From CAZBDV01 sp964490765 (GTDB lineage Bacteria > Cloacimonadota > Cloacimonadia > Cloacimonadales > JAJBBL01): a stretch of DNA of 64,000 nt. Below the pieces are notes generated by a model. It was not told the DNA's origin and ran no database searches. It saw nothing but the letters and a program-made list of their open reading frames with translations. The translations under genes and the position numbers were made by a program. Location: contig CAZBDV010000001.1 of assembly GCA_964490765.1 (NCBI GenBank), positions 170,497 to 234,496 of the forward strand. Reading direction: 5' to 3'. This document shows positions 18,069 to 25,998 of the stretch, one piece after another (positions within the stretch are counted from its first letter, which is position 1; each line of letters begins with the position of its first letter).

Positions 18069-18164
18069 ATGATTTCTTATCAGAGATTTCTATTTATCTG
18101 GATTCAGAAAAAATTCTCGCCGAATTACTTTTTGAATTATACTCATGAACAGGTTAATATCTAA
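18069..18164 (+). CDS. Short leader ORF, copy 1
   Basis: A 31-codon ORF starting M-I-S-Y-Q-R-F-L-F-I-W and ending in TAA. It has a near-perfect ribosome-binding site, AAGGAGG at 18053-18059, 9 nt from the ATG. The first about 48 nt, from the ribosome-binding site to the W codon, are closely matched in the leader at 19857-19904; after that the two diverge. It lies between a promoter and a T9SS cargo gene. A longer reading from ATG 17961 overlaps the promoter and is not favoured. Whether it is a translated leader peptide or a leftover gene start is not known. Confidence 0.4.
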   Translation: MISYQRFLFIWIQKKFSPNYFLNYTHEQVNI

Positions 18165-18275
18165 AGACTCTTTATATATATATAGGAAAGGAGCAATAAT
18201 CCTACTGTCTGTCAACAATGATTAGTTTTAAGAACCCGTTTTAGCAATTATTTTGATTTATTTTGAGGTATTGAT

Positions 18276-19130
18276 ATGAAAAAGAGTTTATTTTTAATGG
18301 TCTTTGTAGTAGTGATTTTAATGTTGTCGATAAATTTTATTGCAGCAACTACTAATATCCCTGAAATTTATACGACTATGTCGTCAGATAATGAGCCTGA
18401 ATCAACCAATCATAATGATCAATGTAATCTCCTTAGCGATTACGAAATCTACTGTCCTCTGTCTCTCGATAAAGACATGATTCTATTTGATAATTCATCA
18501 CCCTCTGTTGAACTTTCGCTATTTAATATAGCCATAACGGGTAATCTTCATGTTCAGTTACAATGGACTGCCGAGACGGAGACTCATATGCTTGGTTATA
18601 ATGTATTCCGTAGCCAGGTTGAGGAAATTGCTGAGTCTCAAAAGATCAATAACAAACTTATAGGTGCTTACAATAGTTCCACTCCAACTGATTATTCCTA
18701 CGTAGATGTTGAAGTTAATTCAGGTGAAACCTATTATTATTGGTTAGAATTCTACGATACCAACATGACAAGCCAGTTTTACGGACCGATTTCTGTCCTG
18801 GTTAATGAGAAAGAAGAAGATCCTGTTTCTCCGGAGGCTCTATTAAAGACCAAGCTTATCGGTTCCTATCCGAACCCCTTCAATCCAGGAACTTATATAG
18901 CTTTCTCACTGGATGAGACAGCGAGGGTTACGATCTCGATCTATAATAATCTAGGTCAGTTAATCAGGACTCTGACAGCGAATCGGGAATTTGAGGCTGG
19001 CAGGCAGCATTCCGTTTACTTCGACGGTAAAAACCATCAAGGGAAAGACATTACATCTGGTATCTATTTCTATATCTTGAAAACAGATACTGGTTACAGA
19101 GAAGCGAGGAAGATGCTTCTACTAAAATAG
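18276..19130 (+). CDS. Secreted protein with fibronectin III-like module and T9SS sorting domain
   Basis: A 284-residue exported protein. Signal peptide at about 1-24. Residues about 80-180 form a module starting near W-T-A-E-T-E-T-H-M-L-G-Y-N-V-F-R-S, which resembles a fibronectin type III-like fold. The last about 85 residues are a type A sorting domain: L-I-G-S-Y-P-N-P-F-N-P-G-T, then I-S-I-Y-N-N-L-G-Q, V-Y-F-D-G-K-N-H and the ending K-M-L-L-L-K. Such domains direct export by the type IX system. The same two-module tail ends the 20084 product, so the two are modular paralogues. The N-terminal 80 residues are unique and unknown. A terminator lies at 19486. Confidence 0.8.
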   Translation: MKKSLFLMVFVVVILMLSINFIAATTNIPEIYTTMSSDNEPESTNHNDQCNLLSDYEIYCPLSLDKDMILFDNSSPSVELSLFNIAITGNLHVQLQWTAETETHMLGYNVFRSQVEEIAESQKINNKLIGAYNSSTPTDYSYVDVEVNSGETYYYWLEFYDTNMTSQFYGPISVLVNEKEEDPVSPEALLKTKLIGSYPNPFNPGTYIAFSLDETARVTISIYNNLGQLIRTLTANREFEAGRQHSVYFDGKNHQGKDITSGIYFYILKTDTGYREARKMLLLK

Positions 19131-19485
19131 ATTAACTGGTTAGCAGGTTTTACAGATGAAAAAACTGCCGAAGCCTGGCAGGAAGCAAAGCAGCAGGCAG
19201 GAGAATTAGATAATTGAGTTTCGTGGAGACAGGATTTGCTACCCGTCTTCACGATGGATATGATTTACTATAAAGACAGGATGACAGGAGATGAGAGATA
19301 ATGTGGAGAAAGGGAGCGCACAAAAAAGAGATTGAGTTCCGGATTTGTATGTTTTAATCTCAAATCTGAGAGCAATTGTCAAAGGCTCTTAACTCTCCAA
19401 CTCTCTTCTCTCTGTTATCTGTTGTCAGAGATAAATGGTTCTGCATTGAAGCAGAAAAAAAAGAGAACAAGCCCATAAGCAAACT
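19131..19485 (+). other. Intergenic stretch with an in-frame coding-like tail
   Basis: No independent gene is supported. Directly after the TAG at 19128-19130 the same frame stays open for 28 more codons to TGA at 19215-19217, with protein-like composition (contains G-F-T-D-E-K-T-A-E-A-W-Q-E-A-K-Q-Q-A-G). This may be a remnant of an older C-terminus or chance. The remainder up to the terminator shows nothing recognisable. Confidence 0.3.
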
Positions 19486-19514
19486 AGGCGGAGAAGACTC
19501 CGCCTTTTTTTTTA
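19486..19514 (+). terminator. Intrinsic terminator
   Basis: Perfect 8-bp stem AGGCGGAG / CTCCGCCT with a 4-nt loop (aaga), running into a tract of T residues to 19514. It closes the 18276 transcription unit, about 355 nt after its stop codon, so the transcript has an unusually long 3' part. Confidence 0.85.
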
Positions 19515-19765
19515 ATCAAGCTCAATCTCAGCTGTCAAAATTTCTTTTCGTCTTTCCGGTTGCAGAAAAAATCGCTCTTCCTATTCCATTTTTTTATACT
19601 GCTATCCCACGTCTCACAAGTAGGCCAGATACCAAGAATACGGATTAAACGTTCTTCTATGTGCTTATAATCAGTAATTTACGCAACGCGATAATTACAA
19701 CTAATCGTCTAATGCTCATTTGTGTCGTAACATACTAAGATTTTTTCCTATTACTGAAATATAGA

Positions 19766-19793
19766 TTGACAAATTATCTCACTTATATCTAAT
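19766..19793 (+). promoter_or_regulatory. Predicted promoter of the 20084 gene and its leader
   Basis: TTGACA at 19766-19771, 16-nt spacer, TCTAAT at 19788-19793 (5 of 6 with the consensus). It lies 105 nt before the short ORF at 19871; the equivalent distance in the other leader is 104 nt. The predicted 5' leader is about 285 nt long. The 250 bases before this promoter (from 19515) hold nothing I recognise. Confidence 0.45.
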
Positions 19794-19870
19794 TGTTACA
19801 TAGAAATTGGTACCGCTATTTTCTGGTATGCAGTAGATGATGTTTTTTAATTTATCAGGAGGATAAGACG

Positions 19871-19909
19871 ATGCGTACTTATCAGAGATTTTTGTTTATC
19901 TGGCCTTGA
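19871..19909 (+). CDS. Short leader ORF, copy 2
   Basis: A 12-codon ORF, M-R-T-Y-Q-R-F-L-F-I-W-P, ending in TGA. AGGAGG at 19857-19862 is 8 nt upstream. It matches the leader ORF at 18069 in ribosome-binding site, second half of the peptide and distance to both promoter and main gene. It is in frame with the 20084 ATG, with three TGA codons between, which is probably coincidence. Confidence 0.35.
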   Translation: MRTYQRFLFIWP

Positions 19910-19913
19910 GCAG

Positions 19914-20031
19914 ACCTTGCGTGGATTGGTGATGGTAATTATGTTATTATTTTGAGAAGCACGCTTAATTTTTATCTTTGATCTGAAAGTTGAGTAACAA
20001 CTATTATCCCCTCCTTTAGACCACGCAAGGT
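19914..20031 (+). repeat. Inverted repeat in a 5' leader
   Basis: ACCTTGCGTGG at 19914-19924 and its exact complement CCACGCAAGGT at 20021-20031, 96 nt apart. In the RNA it would close a long-range stem just before the ribosome-binding site of the 20084 gene. It starts 4 nt after the stop of the leader ORF. No matching pair is seen in the 18276 leader. A regulatory role is inference. Confidence 0.45.
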
Positions 20032-20083
20032 TATCTCATATTGTAGTGAAAAAATCTGCAATTTCATATTCGAAGGAGGAAAA

Positions 20084-21991
20084 ATGAAACGCATTTTATT
20101 TATCTTTGTTGTCCTGACTTTCCTCGGGACAGTTAATATCTTCGCTCAGACTGAAATCTGGACAGCAGGAGAACTAGATAACATCCGGAGTAGTAACATT
20201 ACCCTCAGTAGTGATTATATCCAGATGACCGATATTACTCTCGCAGGAGATTGGGATCCTATTGGTACAGAGAGTGTTCCATTCACAGGTACTTATAATG
20301 GTAACGGATATGAAATCATTGGTCTCAACAGCACTATAGGTGGATTGTTTGGAGTAACCGAGGACGCATTCATAATGAATGTCGCTCTAAACAACATATC
20401 GATTGCAACAATGAGTGGAACTGTTGGTGGACTTGTCGGACACGCTAAAAATACCAGAATCGAGAACTGTTATACAGGTCCTTTCGGTAAGATCGAGCAA
20501 CTCGATATTTCGGGAGGCGGAGGTGATGTTGGTGGCTTAGTAGGTATCCTGGAAGGTACCGCTCTTGGTGATAACGATGAGTTTATCTCATATATCAAAA
20601 ACAGCTACAATCAAGTTACGGTTTCAGGAGATAACAGAGTAGGTGGATTAGTCGGAAGCACATTAATCTGGCCGAATGGATTAGAACGTTATAGCTGGAT
20701 CTATCGCTGTTACAATATTGGACCTGTGGTTGATAGTGATAAGGTGGGTGGCCTGATTGGTATGAATGCTGAAGGAAGCAAAATTGAAGAGTGCTGGAGT
20801 GCCAATACGGTTCAAGCAGAACAGCAGGTCGGTGGTTTAGTAGGTATTAATTACGGACATATCCTCAATTGTTACTCTATCTGTGGACGGCCAGTTATAG
20901 GTGATTATGTTGGTGGTCTGGTTGGTGTAAATTACGCAAGTGGAGTAGTAGAAAACTGTTATAGCAGCAGAGTAGTACAACTTGCAGGAGAAATGCAGCA
21001 TCCCGGTGGTCTTATTGGTTGGGGTGCCCCTGGCCAGACTCCACCACCACCTACTGAGCCATCAGGTTATGGTGAAGTAATCAATAGTTATTGGTGTGTT
21101 GAACGTTCCGGAGTCGATTCTCTGGGTTATAGTACAAATTATGATATTCTGTATCTTTCCGGAAAGTTAGGTGCGGCAAGGACTCAGGACGAGATGGCTG
21201 TACAAATTTATGCTACTAACACATACGTTACCTGGCAAGCTGACTGGTACGATGATAATCCCTATATATGGGAAGCTACTTTATCTGACGGACCAAGCCT
21301 GGGATATCCAGTATTAGCAGATGTGCCTTTTGTCTGGAATTGTCATTTTGATGTACCGCTACCCGTAGAACTATCATCCTTCACAGCAATAGTCATATCA
21401 ACCGGCGCAGTCAATCTGGAATGGCGGGCAGAGACAGAAACCAATGTCCTCGGTTATAATGTTTATCGATCCGAATATAATGATCTTGGTGATGCTGTAA
21501 AGATCAACGGTCCTGTTATCATTGCCAATAACAGTTCTACTCCGTCTAACTATTCATTTCTCGATGAAGAGATCATACACGGGTCAACCTATTATTACTG
21601 GCTGGAGTCGGTAGATCTTGACCTTTCCAACGCCTTCCACGGCCCTGTTTCGGTCCTGATAGCCTATGATGATGATGATGATGATAATGATATTCCCGAG
21701 ATTCCCTTAGTAACGGAATTGATAGGTGCTTATCCAAATCCGTTTAATCCAGGAACACACATCAAATTCTCACTCGAAGAGACTTCCAGTGTCACAATTG
21801 TCATCTATAATGTACGTGGACAGTATGTTAAAACACTGGCATCAAACAGAGAATTCGAAAAAGGGAGAAATCATACACTATTTTTCGACGGTAAGAATCA
21901 TCTTGGTAAGGAAGTAAAATCTGGAGTTTATTTCTATATAATGACAACCGAAGATTATCGCGAAGTGAAGAAGATGCTCCTGTTAAAATAA
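20084..21991 (+). CDS. Secreted adhesin-like protein with GLUG repeats and T9SS sorting domain
   Basis: A 635-residue exported protein. GGAGG lies just before the ATG, and a signal peptide ends near I-F-A-Q. Residues about 25-420 contain at least six copies of a repeat centred on V-G-G-L-V-G followed by I-x-N-C-Y/S, the GLUG motif of beta-helical surface proteins. A fibronectin-like module follows (W-R-A-E-T-E-T-N-V-L-G-Y-N-V-Y-R-S), then an Asp-rich linker (seven Asp in a row, coded by GAT repeats) and a type A sorting domain (A-Y-P-N-P-F-N-P-G-T to K-M-L-L-L-K). It is probably displayed on or released from the cell surface; its ligand is unknown. The tail is closely related to that of the 18276 product. 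Confidence 0.85.
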   Translation: MKRILFIFVVLTFLGTVNIFAQTEIWTAGELDNIRSSNITLSSDYIQMTDITLAGDWDPIGTESVPFTGTYNGNGYEIIGLNSTIGGLFGVTEDAFIMNVALNNISIATMSGTVGGLVGHAKNTRIENCYTGPFGKIEQLDISGGGGDVGGLVGILEGTALGDNDEFISYIKNSYNQVTVSGDNRVGGLVGSTLIWPNGLERYSWIYRCYNIGPVVDSDKVGGLIGMNAEGSKIEECWSANTVQAEQQVGGLVGINYGHILNCYSICGRPVIGDYVGGLVGVNYASGVVENCYSSRVVQLAGEMQHPGGLIGWGAPGQTPPPPTEPSGYGEVINSYWCVERSGVDSLGYSTNYDILYLSGKLGAARTQDEMAVQIYATNTYVTWQADWYDDNPYIWEATLSDGPSLGYPVLADVPFVWNCHFDVPLPVELSSFTAIVISTGAVNLEWRAETETNVLGYNVYRSEYNDLGDAVKINGPVIIANNSSTPSNYSFLDEEIIHGSTYYYWLESVDLDLSNAFHGPVSVLIAYDDDDDDNDIPEIPLVTELIGAYPNPFNPGTHIKFSLEETSSVTIVIYNVRGQYVKTLASNREFEKGRNHTLFFDGKNHLGKEVKSGVYFYIMTTEDYREVKKMLLLK

Positions 21992-22146
21992 GTTGTTTTA
22001 ACTCACTTGTTGGTATTAAATGAGGAATGCCTATCTGAGAATGAAGTTAAAAAGAATAAGGGAGAATGAGTTGTCATCCTGAAGAGAGTCAGATCTCTGA
22101 ATTGAGGTTGACAGGTTAATTTCCGGGAACAATGAACAGCACTGAT

Positions 22147-22204
22147 AAAAGAGTTGTGTTCTCCATCTGTGGATAGTCCAATCCACAGATGGTATAGCTC
22201 TTTT
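22147..22204. terminator. Bidirectional terminator between converging genes
   Basis: Inner perfect 12-bp stem CCATCTGTGGAT (22163-22174) and ATCCACAGATGG (22181-22192) with a 6-nt loop. An outer AAAAGAG (22147-22153) pairs with CTCTTTT (22198-22204), giving T-runs on both strands. It ends the 20084 gene on the plus strand and the long operon from 33312 to 22254 on the minus strand. Confidence 0.75.
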
Positions 22205-22253
22205 CTGCTTTTTAAACTATCTCATTCACTGGATTCTCCGGAGAAAGTATAGA

Positions 22254-24968
22254 TCACTCAGGTTGGAAGAGCCTGTAACCCTGCAGTTCACCCTCGCCCA
22301 GGCCAAAATGGAGAAACTGGTCGTTCTGGGATGTAGTGCCTCTACCACCGAAGAGTTCTCTGATCAGGGTTCTTCTACTGCCGTCGGGAAGTAGGATCTC
22401 GACCTCGACCTTGCTCCCGAAGGCTGGTGAATTGGGCATAGACTCCTGCCACTCCTCTCTCGTGGAAATTTTCACCTCCTCACCATCCCAGTAGGGTTTG
22501 ATGAAGAGAGACCGAAAATCGTTTTCCGTATCGTTACGGAATATTTTTACTCCGTTACCACTACCCACGATCAGGTCAAGCTTACCGTTACAATTCAGGT
22601 CAGCAACTGCATTACCCCAGCCATTATAGGTTCGTGTTCCCGACAGCCAGGTGATATCGGTGAAGGTGCCGTCACGGTTGTTAAGATAAAGATAGCTCCG
22701 GTCGTTTTCATAGACCGAGGTGATATAAATGTCTAAAAAGCCGTCATTATCAGCATCGAACCAGTTGGGGTCGGAATGGAGTTCATCGAAGGTAATACCT
22801 GCTTCCTCTGTTACATCGGTGAATTTATGATAGACAATGGTTGTATCTCCGATAGTTCGTTCGGACAGTCCATCATTACGAAGGAGCATGCTGATATCAG
22901 AGAATTCAATAAAACGTGGATGGGCCAGATTGGCGATGAAAAGATCCAGCCTGCCATTGTTATTGAAATCACCCCAGGCAGCACCTATTGTATGGCCGTA
23001 ATAATCGTAATCTCCACCAGATCTATATCTGTTTCCAGCTAATCTATTTAATGCTGCCCGATCATGAAACATTCCCTCTTCGTATTCCCAGAAAAAGTTA
23101 CGGTTTAAGCGATAATTACTTACAAATATTGATTGTCTGCCGTCATTGTTATGATCAGCAGGAGAGACACCCCTTCCTGCCATCCCTGGCTCTCTTGTAT
23201 ATGCTGGTGAGAGAAAACCGAGCTCTGTAATTTTATCATAAAAAACACCTCTGTTATTGTACCAGAAATGGTCCTGAAAACCGTGCTGTACCTGCCAGAG
23301 TTCATAACTGGCAGTATAGAGTGATGGGTAGCCAGTATTCTCGAAATCTATCCAGGCTGCACCTTCTGTCGGGGCAAAATCGTTAATATCTGCTCCTTCA
23401 CTATCGAGGGGAAGGAATCTTCCATCGTCAAGATTTCTGAACAGTGTATTACCAGGTCCTTCGATCGAGGATGAGAGAGCTGCAAAATCGAGCAGGCCAT
23501 CTTTATCGAAATCTGCCCATAAGCCACCTGTAAATGAGTAGTTGACTATACCTGTATCTTCGGTCAGTTCTGTGAAAGACATAGCTCCCTCATTACGATA
23601 GAGCCTGTGACCGTTAAAGAGTAGATCAGGTAGTGTATCATTGGTATAATCGCCAATGGCAATTCGACGAAACCGTAAACCATCGAAACCGGCTTCTTCA
23701 GTAATATCGGTGAAGACCGGTCCCTTGTAGTTCTTGATCCTACGGCTCCAGTCCATGATATTATCATCTGTTCTCACTTCCTGATGCAGTAATTCGAGAT
23801 AACTCAAAGCTGAAGCATCAAACCTTTTCCGCGGTGCTCCGGCTATCAGGCAATCGATGAAATACTCAGCAGTCTTCAAAGGATCGGTATCATTATCGAG
23901 TAGTATGGCGAATCTACCCAGCCAGTAATTCTGTCCGGCAATTTCTCCGAAATCGTTATTGGTAACATCTCTGGATTTCAATAGCGCAAAACCTCTGTAA
24001 AAGTATTCATCAGGCTGCTCGATAATTCTGGCTATTCTGTCCTCATCACCCCAGAACCCTTTAGCGGAGATTGTAAGATAGTAATATACTTTTGCCAGTT
24101 GCAGATCTCTCTTCTGTTCCCAGTACTTTCGGTCCCATTTCTGATAAAGTATGGATACGAAATCCTTATCATCAGGAAAATATGATTCTGTAACTAACTC
24201 TGCTGCTCTGAACAACAAGTTACTACTTTCTTGATCATCAAACGAACTGCGGAAACCTGGATCTGTGAGAAGACCGGCCAGAAGAACAGCCAGTGGTGCA
24301 GATATCTCGGGAAACGAGTCGATTTCATCTACTATGCGTTCATATTCCTCAAGATTGAGATACGAGATAAGTCTGTAATATATATTCGTATCCTGCCAGC
24401 TGGAATTGGGAAACTTTAGTAGAAAATCTTCGCTCAAAGAAACTCTCAGGCTATCGTTATGCTCAACTGCAATTTCATCTATAAAACGCTGAATATAATT
24501 ATCGAATAGAACTGGGTAGTGAGAGAAATCCCGCATCTCAGAAAAGAGAGTCTCTTCGTCTATCTCGCCTAGTGCATGCTCCAGAATCAGTCTCTCTGAC
24601 GGTAATTTGAAAAAAGTTCTGATTTGTTCTATCTGGTCTTTCTTAGATTCTATTGAAAGCTCATCTGTTTCATTTTCGCTATATATAGTGAAGAGTCGGA
24701 ATGCATCCTCAAGTTCTTTCAAGTTCAGTACTTTTAACTCGAGGTTTTCTACTATTACAGTACTATCCTGTCTGGCCAGGGCTATATCCTCCATCATATC
24801 ATATAGTATAATTTCTTGTGGAGATTGTTCTATTTGCTCCCTGATAACAGATTCTGGAATCTCCCATAGCTCACGCTCATAACAGAATCTCAGTTCTTCG
24901 ATAGTTAGAGCCGCTACAGAGATGGTGGAATATATGAGCAGAAGGAAGAATAATACAAGAGTTCTCAA
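22254..24968 (-). CDS. Exported FG-GAP/VCBS repeat protein with ASPIC/UnbV domain
   Basis: A 904-residue exported protein (signal peptide about 1-20). Residues about 20-400 form a helical region I do not recognise, with hints of TPR-like structure. From about 400 there are repeated FG-GAP/VCBS units with Ca2+-binding loops such as D-F-D-K-D-G-L-L-D, D-F-N-N-N-G-R-L-D, D-A-D-N-D-G-F-L-D and D-L-N-C-N-G-K-L-D, which build a beta-propeller. The end (G-S-K-V-E-V-E-I then F-G-G-R-G-T and L-H-F-G-L-G-E) is the ASPIC/UnbV domain. No sorting domain is visible. It is the last gene of the long minus-strand operon, 28 nt after moxR, and is followed by the terminator at 22147. Confidence 0.82.
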   Translation of the reverse strand: MRTLVLFFLLLIYSTISVAALTIEELRFCYERELWEIPESVIREQIEQSPQEIILYDMMEDIALARQDSTVIVENLELKVLNLKELEDAFRLFTIYSENETDELSIESKKDQIEQIRTFFKLPSERLILEHALGEIDEETLFSEMRDFSHYPVLFDNYIQRFIDEIAVEHNDSLRVSLSEDFLLKFPNSSWQDTNIYYRLISYLNLEEYERIVDEIDSFPEISAPLAVLLAGLLTDPGFRSSFDDQESSNLLFRAAELVTESYFPDDKDFVSILYQKWDRKYWEQKRDLQLAKVYYYLTISAKGFWGDEDRIARIIEQPDEYFYRGFALLKSRDVTNNDFGEIAGQNYWLGRFAILLDNDTDPLKTAEYFIDCLIAGAPRKRFDASALSYLELLHQEVRTDDNIMDWSRRIKNYKGPVFTDITEEAGFDGLRFRRIAIGDYTNDTLPDLLFNGHRLYRNEGAMSFTELTEDTGIVNYSFTGGLWADFDKDGLLDFAALSSSIEGPGNTLFRNLDDGRFLPLDSEGADINDFAPTEGAAWIDFENTGYPSLYTASYELWQVQHGFQDHFWYNNRGVFYDKITELGFLSPAYTREPGMAGRGVSPADHNNDGRQSIFVSNYRLNRNFFWEYEEGMFHDRAALNRLAGNRYRSGGDYDYYGHTIGAAWGDFNNNGRLDLFIANLAHPRFIEFSDISMLLRNDGLSERTIGDTTIVYHKFTDVTEEAGITFDELHSDPNWFDADNDGFLDIYITSVYENDRSYLYLNNRDGTFTDITWLSGTRTYNGWGNAVADLNCNGKLDLIVGSGNGVKIFRNDTENDFRSLFIKPYWDGEEVKISTREEWQESMPNSPAFGSKVEVEILLPDGSRRTLIRELFGGRGTTSQNDQFLHFGLGEGELQGYRLFQPE

Positions 24969-24996
24969 TCTCTACTTACCCAGATTAATTTCCATC

Positions 24997-25998
24997 TTAT
25001 CTTTCCTTATCGATATGCTCAATAATCTTTTCAACGACCGTCTTAGCTTTCATCCCCTCCGCTTCAGCAGCGAAAGAGATAATAACTCTGTGTTGTAAAA
25101 CAATAGCCGCTACCCTTCTGACGTCTGCTTCCGAGGGGGTCGCTCTACCTTCCAGAGCTGCCCTTGTCTTCGCTGCCAGTACTAGATACTGAGAAGCTCG
25201 TGGTCCGGCACCCCAGCTAACCCATCTCTTGACGAAATCTGCAGCTTCTGGATATTCAGGACGAGATGCTCTCGCCAGTTTTACAGCATAATCCAGAACA
25301 TGTTCACTTACCGGTAGGCTAAGAATCATCTTCTGCATTTCTATTATTTCAGGGGCTGAGAGAACAGGCTCAATCTCTTCAGGTATGCCACCTGTAGTTC
25401 TGATCACTATCTCTCTCTCCTCGTCATAAGAGGGGTAATAGATGTTGATATTGAACATGAATCTATCCAACTGTGCTTCCGGTAGAGGATATGTCCCCTC
25501 CTGCTCGATTGGATTTTGAGTAGCCAGCACAAGAAAAGGCTGGTCGAGATGATAGGTTGTATTTCCTGCTGTCACCTGATACTCCTGCATTGACTGTAAA
25601 AGGGCAGCCTGAGTCTTGGGTGGTGTACGATTAATCTCGTCGGCCAGAATGACATTGGAAAAGATCGGGCCTTTAATGTATTCGAAATATCTTTTACCGT
25701 CCGCCTTACTCTCAGCCAATATATCGGTTCCTGTGATATCAGAAGGCATCAGGTCGGGTGTAAATTGTATTCTGCTAAACTTAAGATTCAGAGCCTTTGA
25801 TAGGCTTGAGATCAGAAGTGTTTTTGCCAGACCGGGTACACCCTCAACCAGACAGTGCCCATGAGCAAAAAGGGCAATCAGTATTTCTTCAATCACCCTG
25901 TCCTGACCTATTATAACCTTTCTTATCTCTTTTAGAACTCTTTCTCTATCTGTCTTTAACTTCTCAAGCATCGCAATTCTGTTCTTCTCATCACTCAT
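24997..25998 (-). CDS. MoxR-type AAA+ ATPase
   Basis: A 333-residue cytoplasmic AAA+ ATPase. Walker A is G-V-P-G-L-A-K-T, Walker B is I-L-A-D-E-I-N-R, with the MoxR-specific N-R-T-P-P-K-T-Q-A-A-L-L-Q and A-T-Q-N-P-I-E-Q-E-G-T-Y-P-L-P-E-A-Q-L-D-R-F sensor region. MoxR ATPases act as chaperones for maturation of cofactor or envelope complexes, usually beside DUF58 and VWA proteins. Here neither partner is adjacent. The start at 25998 overlaps the flippase stop by 8 nt and has AGGAG 9 nt upstream; an ATG at 26007 touches that site and is rejected. Confidence 0.92.
   Translation of the reverse strand: MSDEKNRIAMLEKLKTDRERVLKEIRKVIIGQDRVIEEILIALFAHGHCLVEGVPGLAKTLLISSLSKALNLKFSRIQFTPDLMPSDITGTDILAESKADGKRYFEYIKGPIFSNVILADEINRTPPKTQAALLQSMQEYQVTAGNTTYHLDQPFLVLATQNPIEQEGTYPLPEAQLDRFMFNINIYYPSYDEEREIVIRTTGGIPEEIEPVLSAPEIIEMQKMILSLPVSEHVLDYAVKLARASRPEYPEAADFVKRWVSWGAGPRASQYLVLAAKTRAALEGRATPSEADVRRVAAIVLQHRVIISFAAEAEGMKAKTVVEKIIEHIDKER

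Noticed and set aside
17961..18164. A 67-codon reading frame containing the first leader ORF
   Set aside because: Its ATG overlaps the predicted promoter and has no ribosome-binding site. The inner ATG at 18069 has a strong one and is the part shared with the second leader.
19376..19648. A 90-codon plus-strand reading frame
   Set aside because: It runs straight through the intrinsic terminator at 19486-19514, has Lys, Ser and Phe runs and no ribosome-binding site.
19871..20084. Possible UGA read-through (selenocysteine) from the leader ORF into the adhesin
   Set aside because: The frame has three TGA codons and no TAA or TAG, and selA/selB are present, but there is no Cys-containing homologue, no SECIS-like hairpin right after the TGAs, and the adhesin has its own signal peptide and ribosome-binding site.
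21666..21693. GAT repeat tract as a phase-variation switch
   Set aside because: The repeat unit is three bases and encodes an Asp-rich linker, so changes in copy number would not shift the frame.
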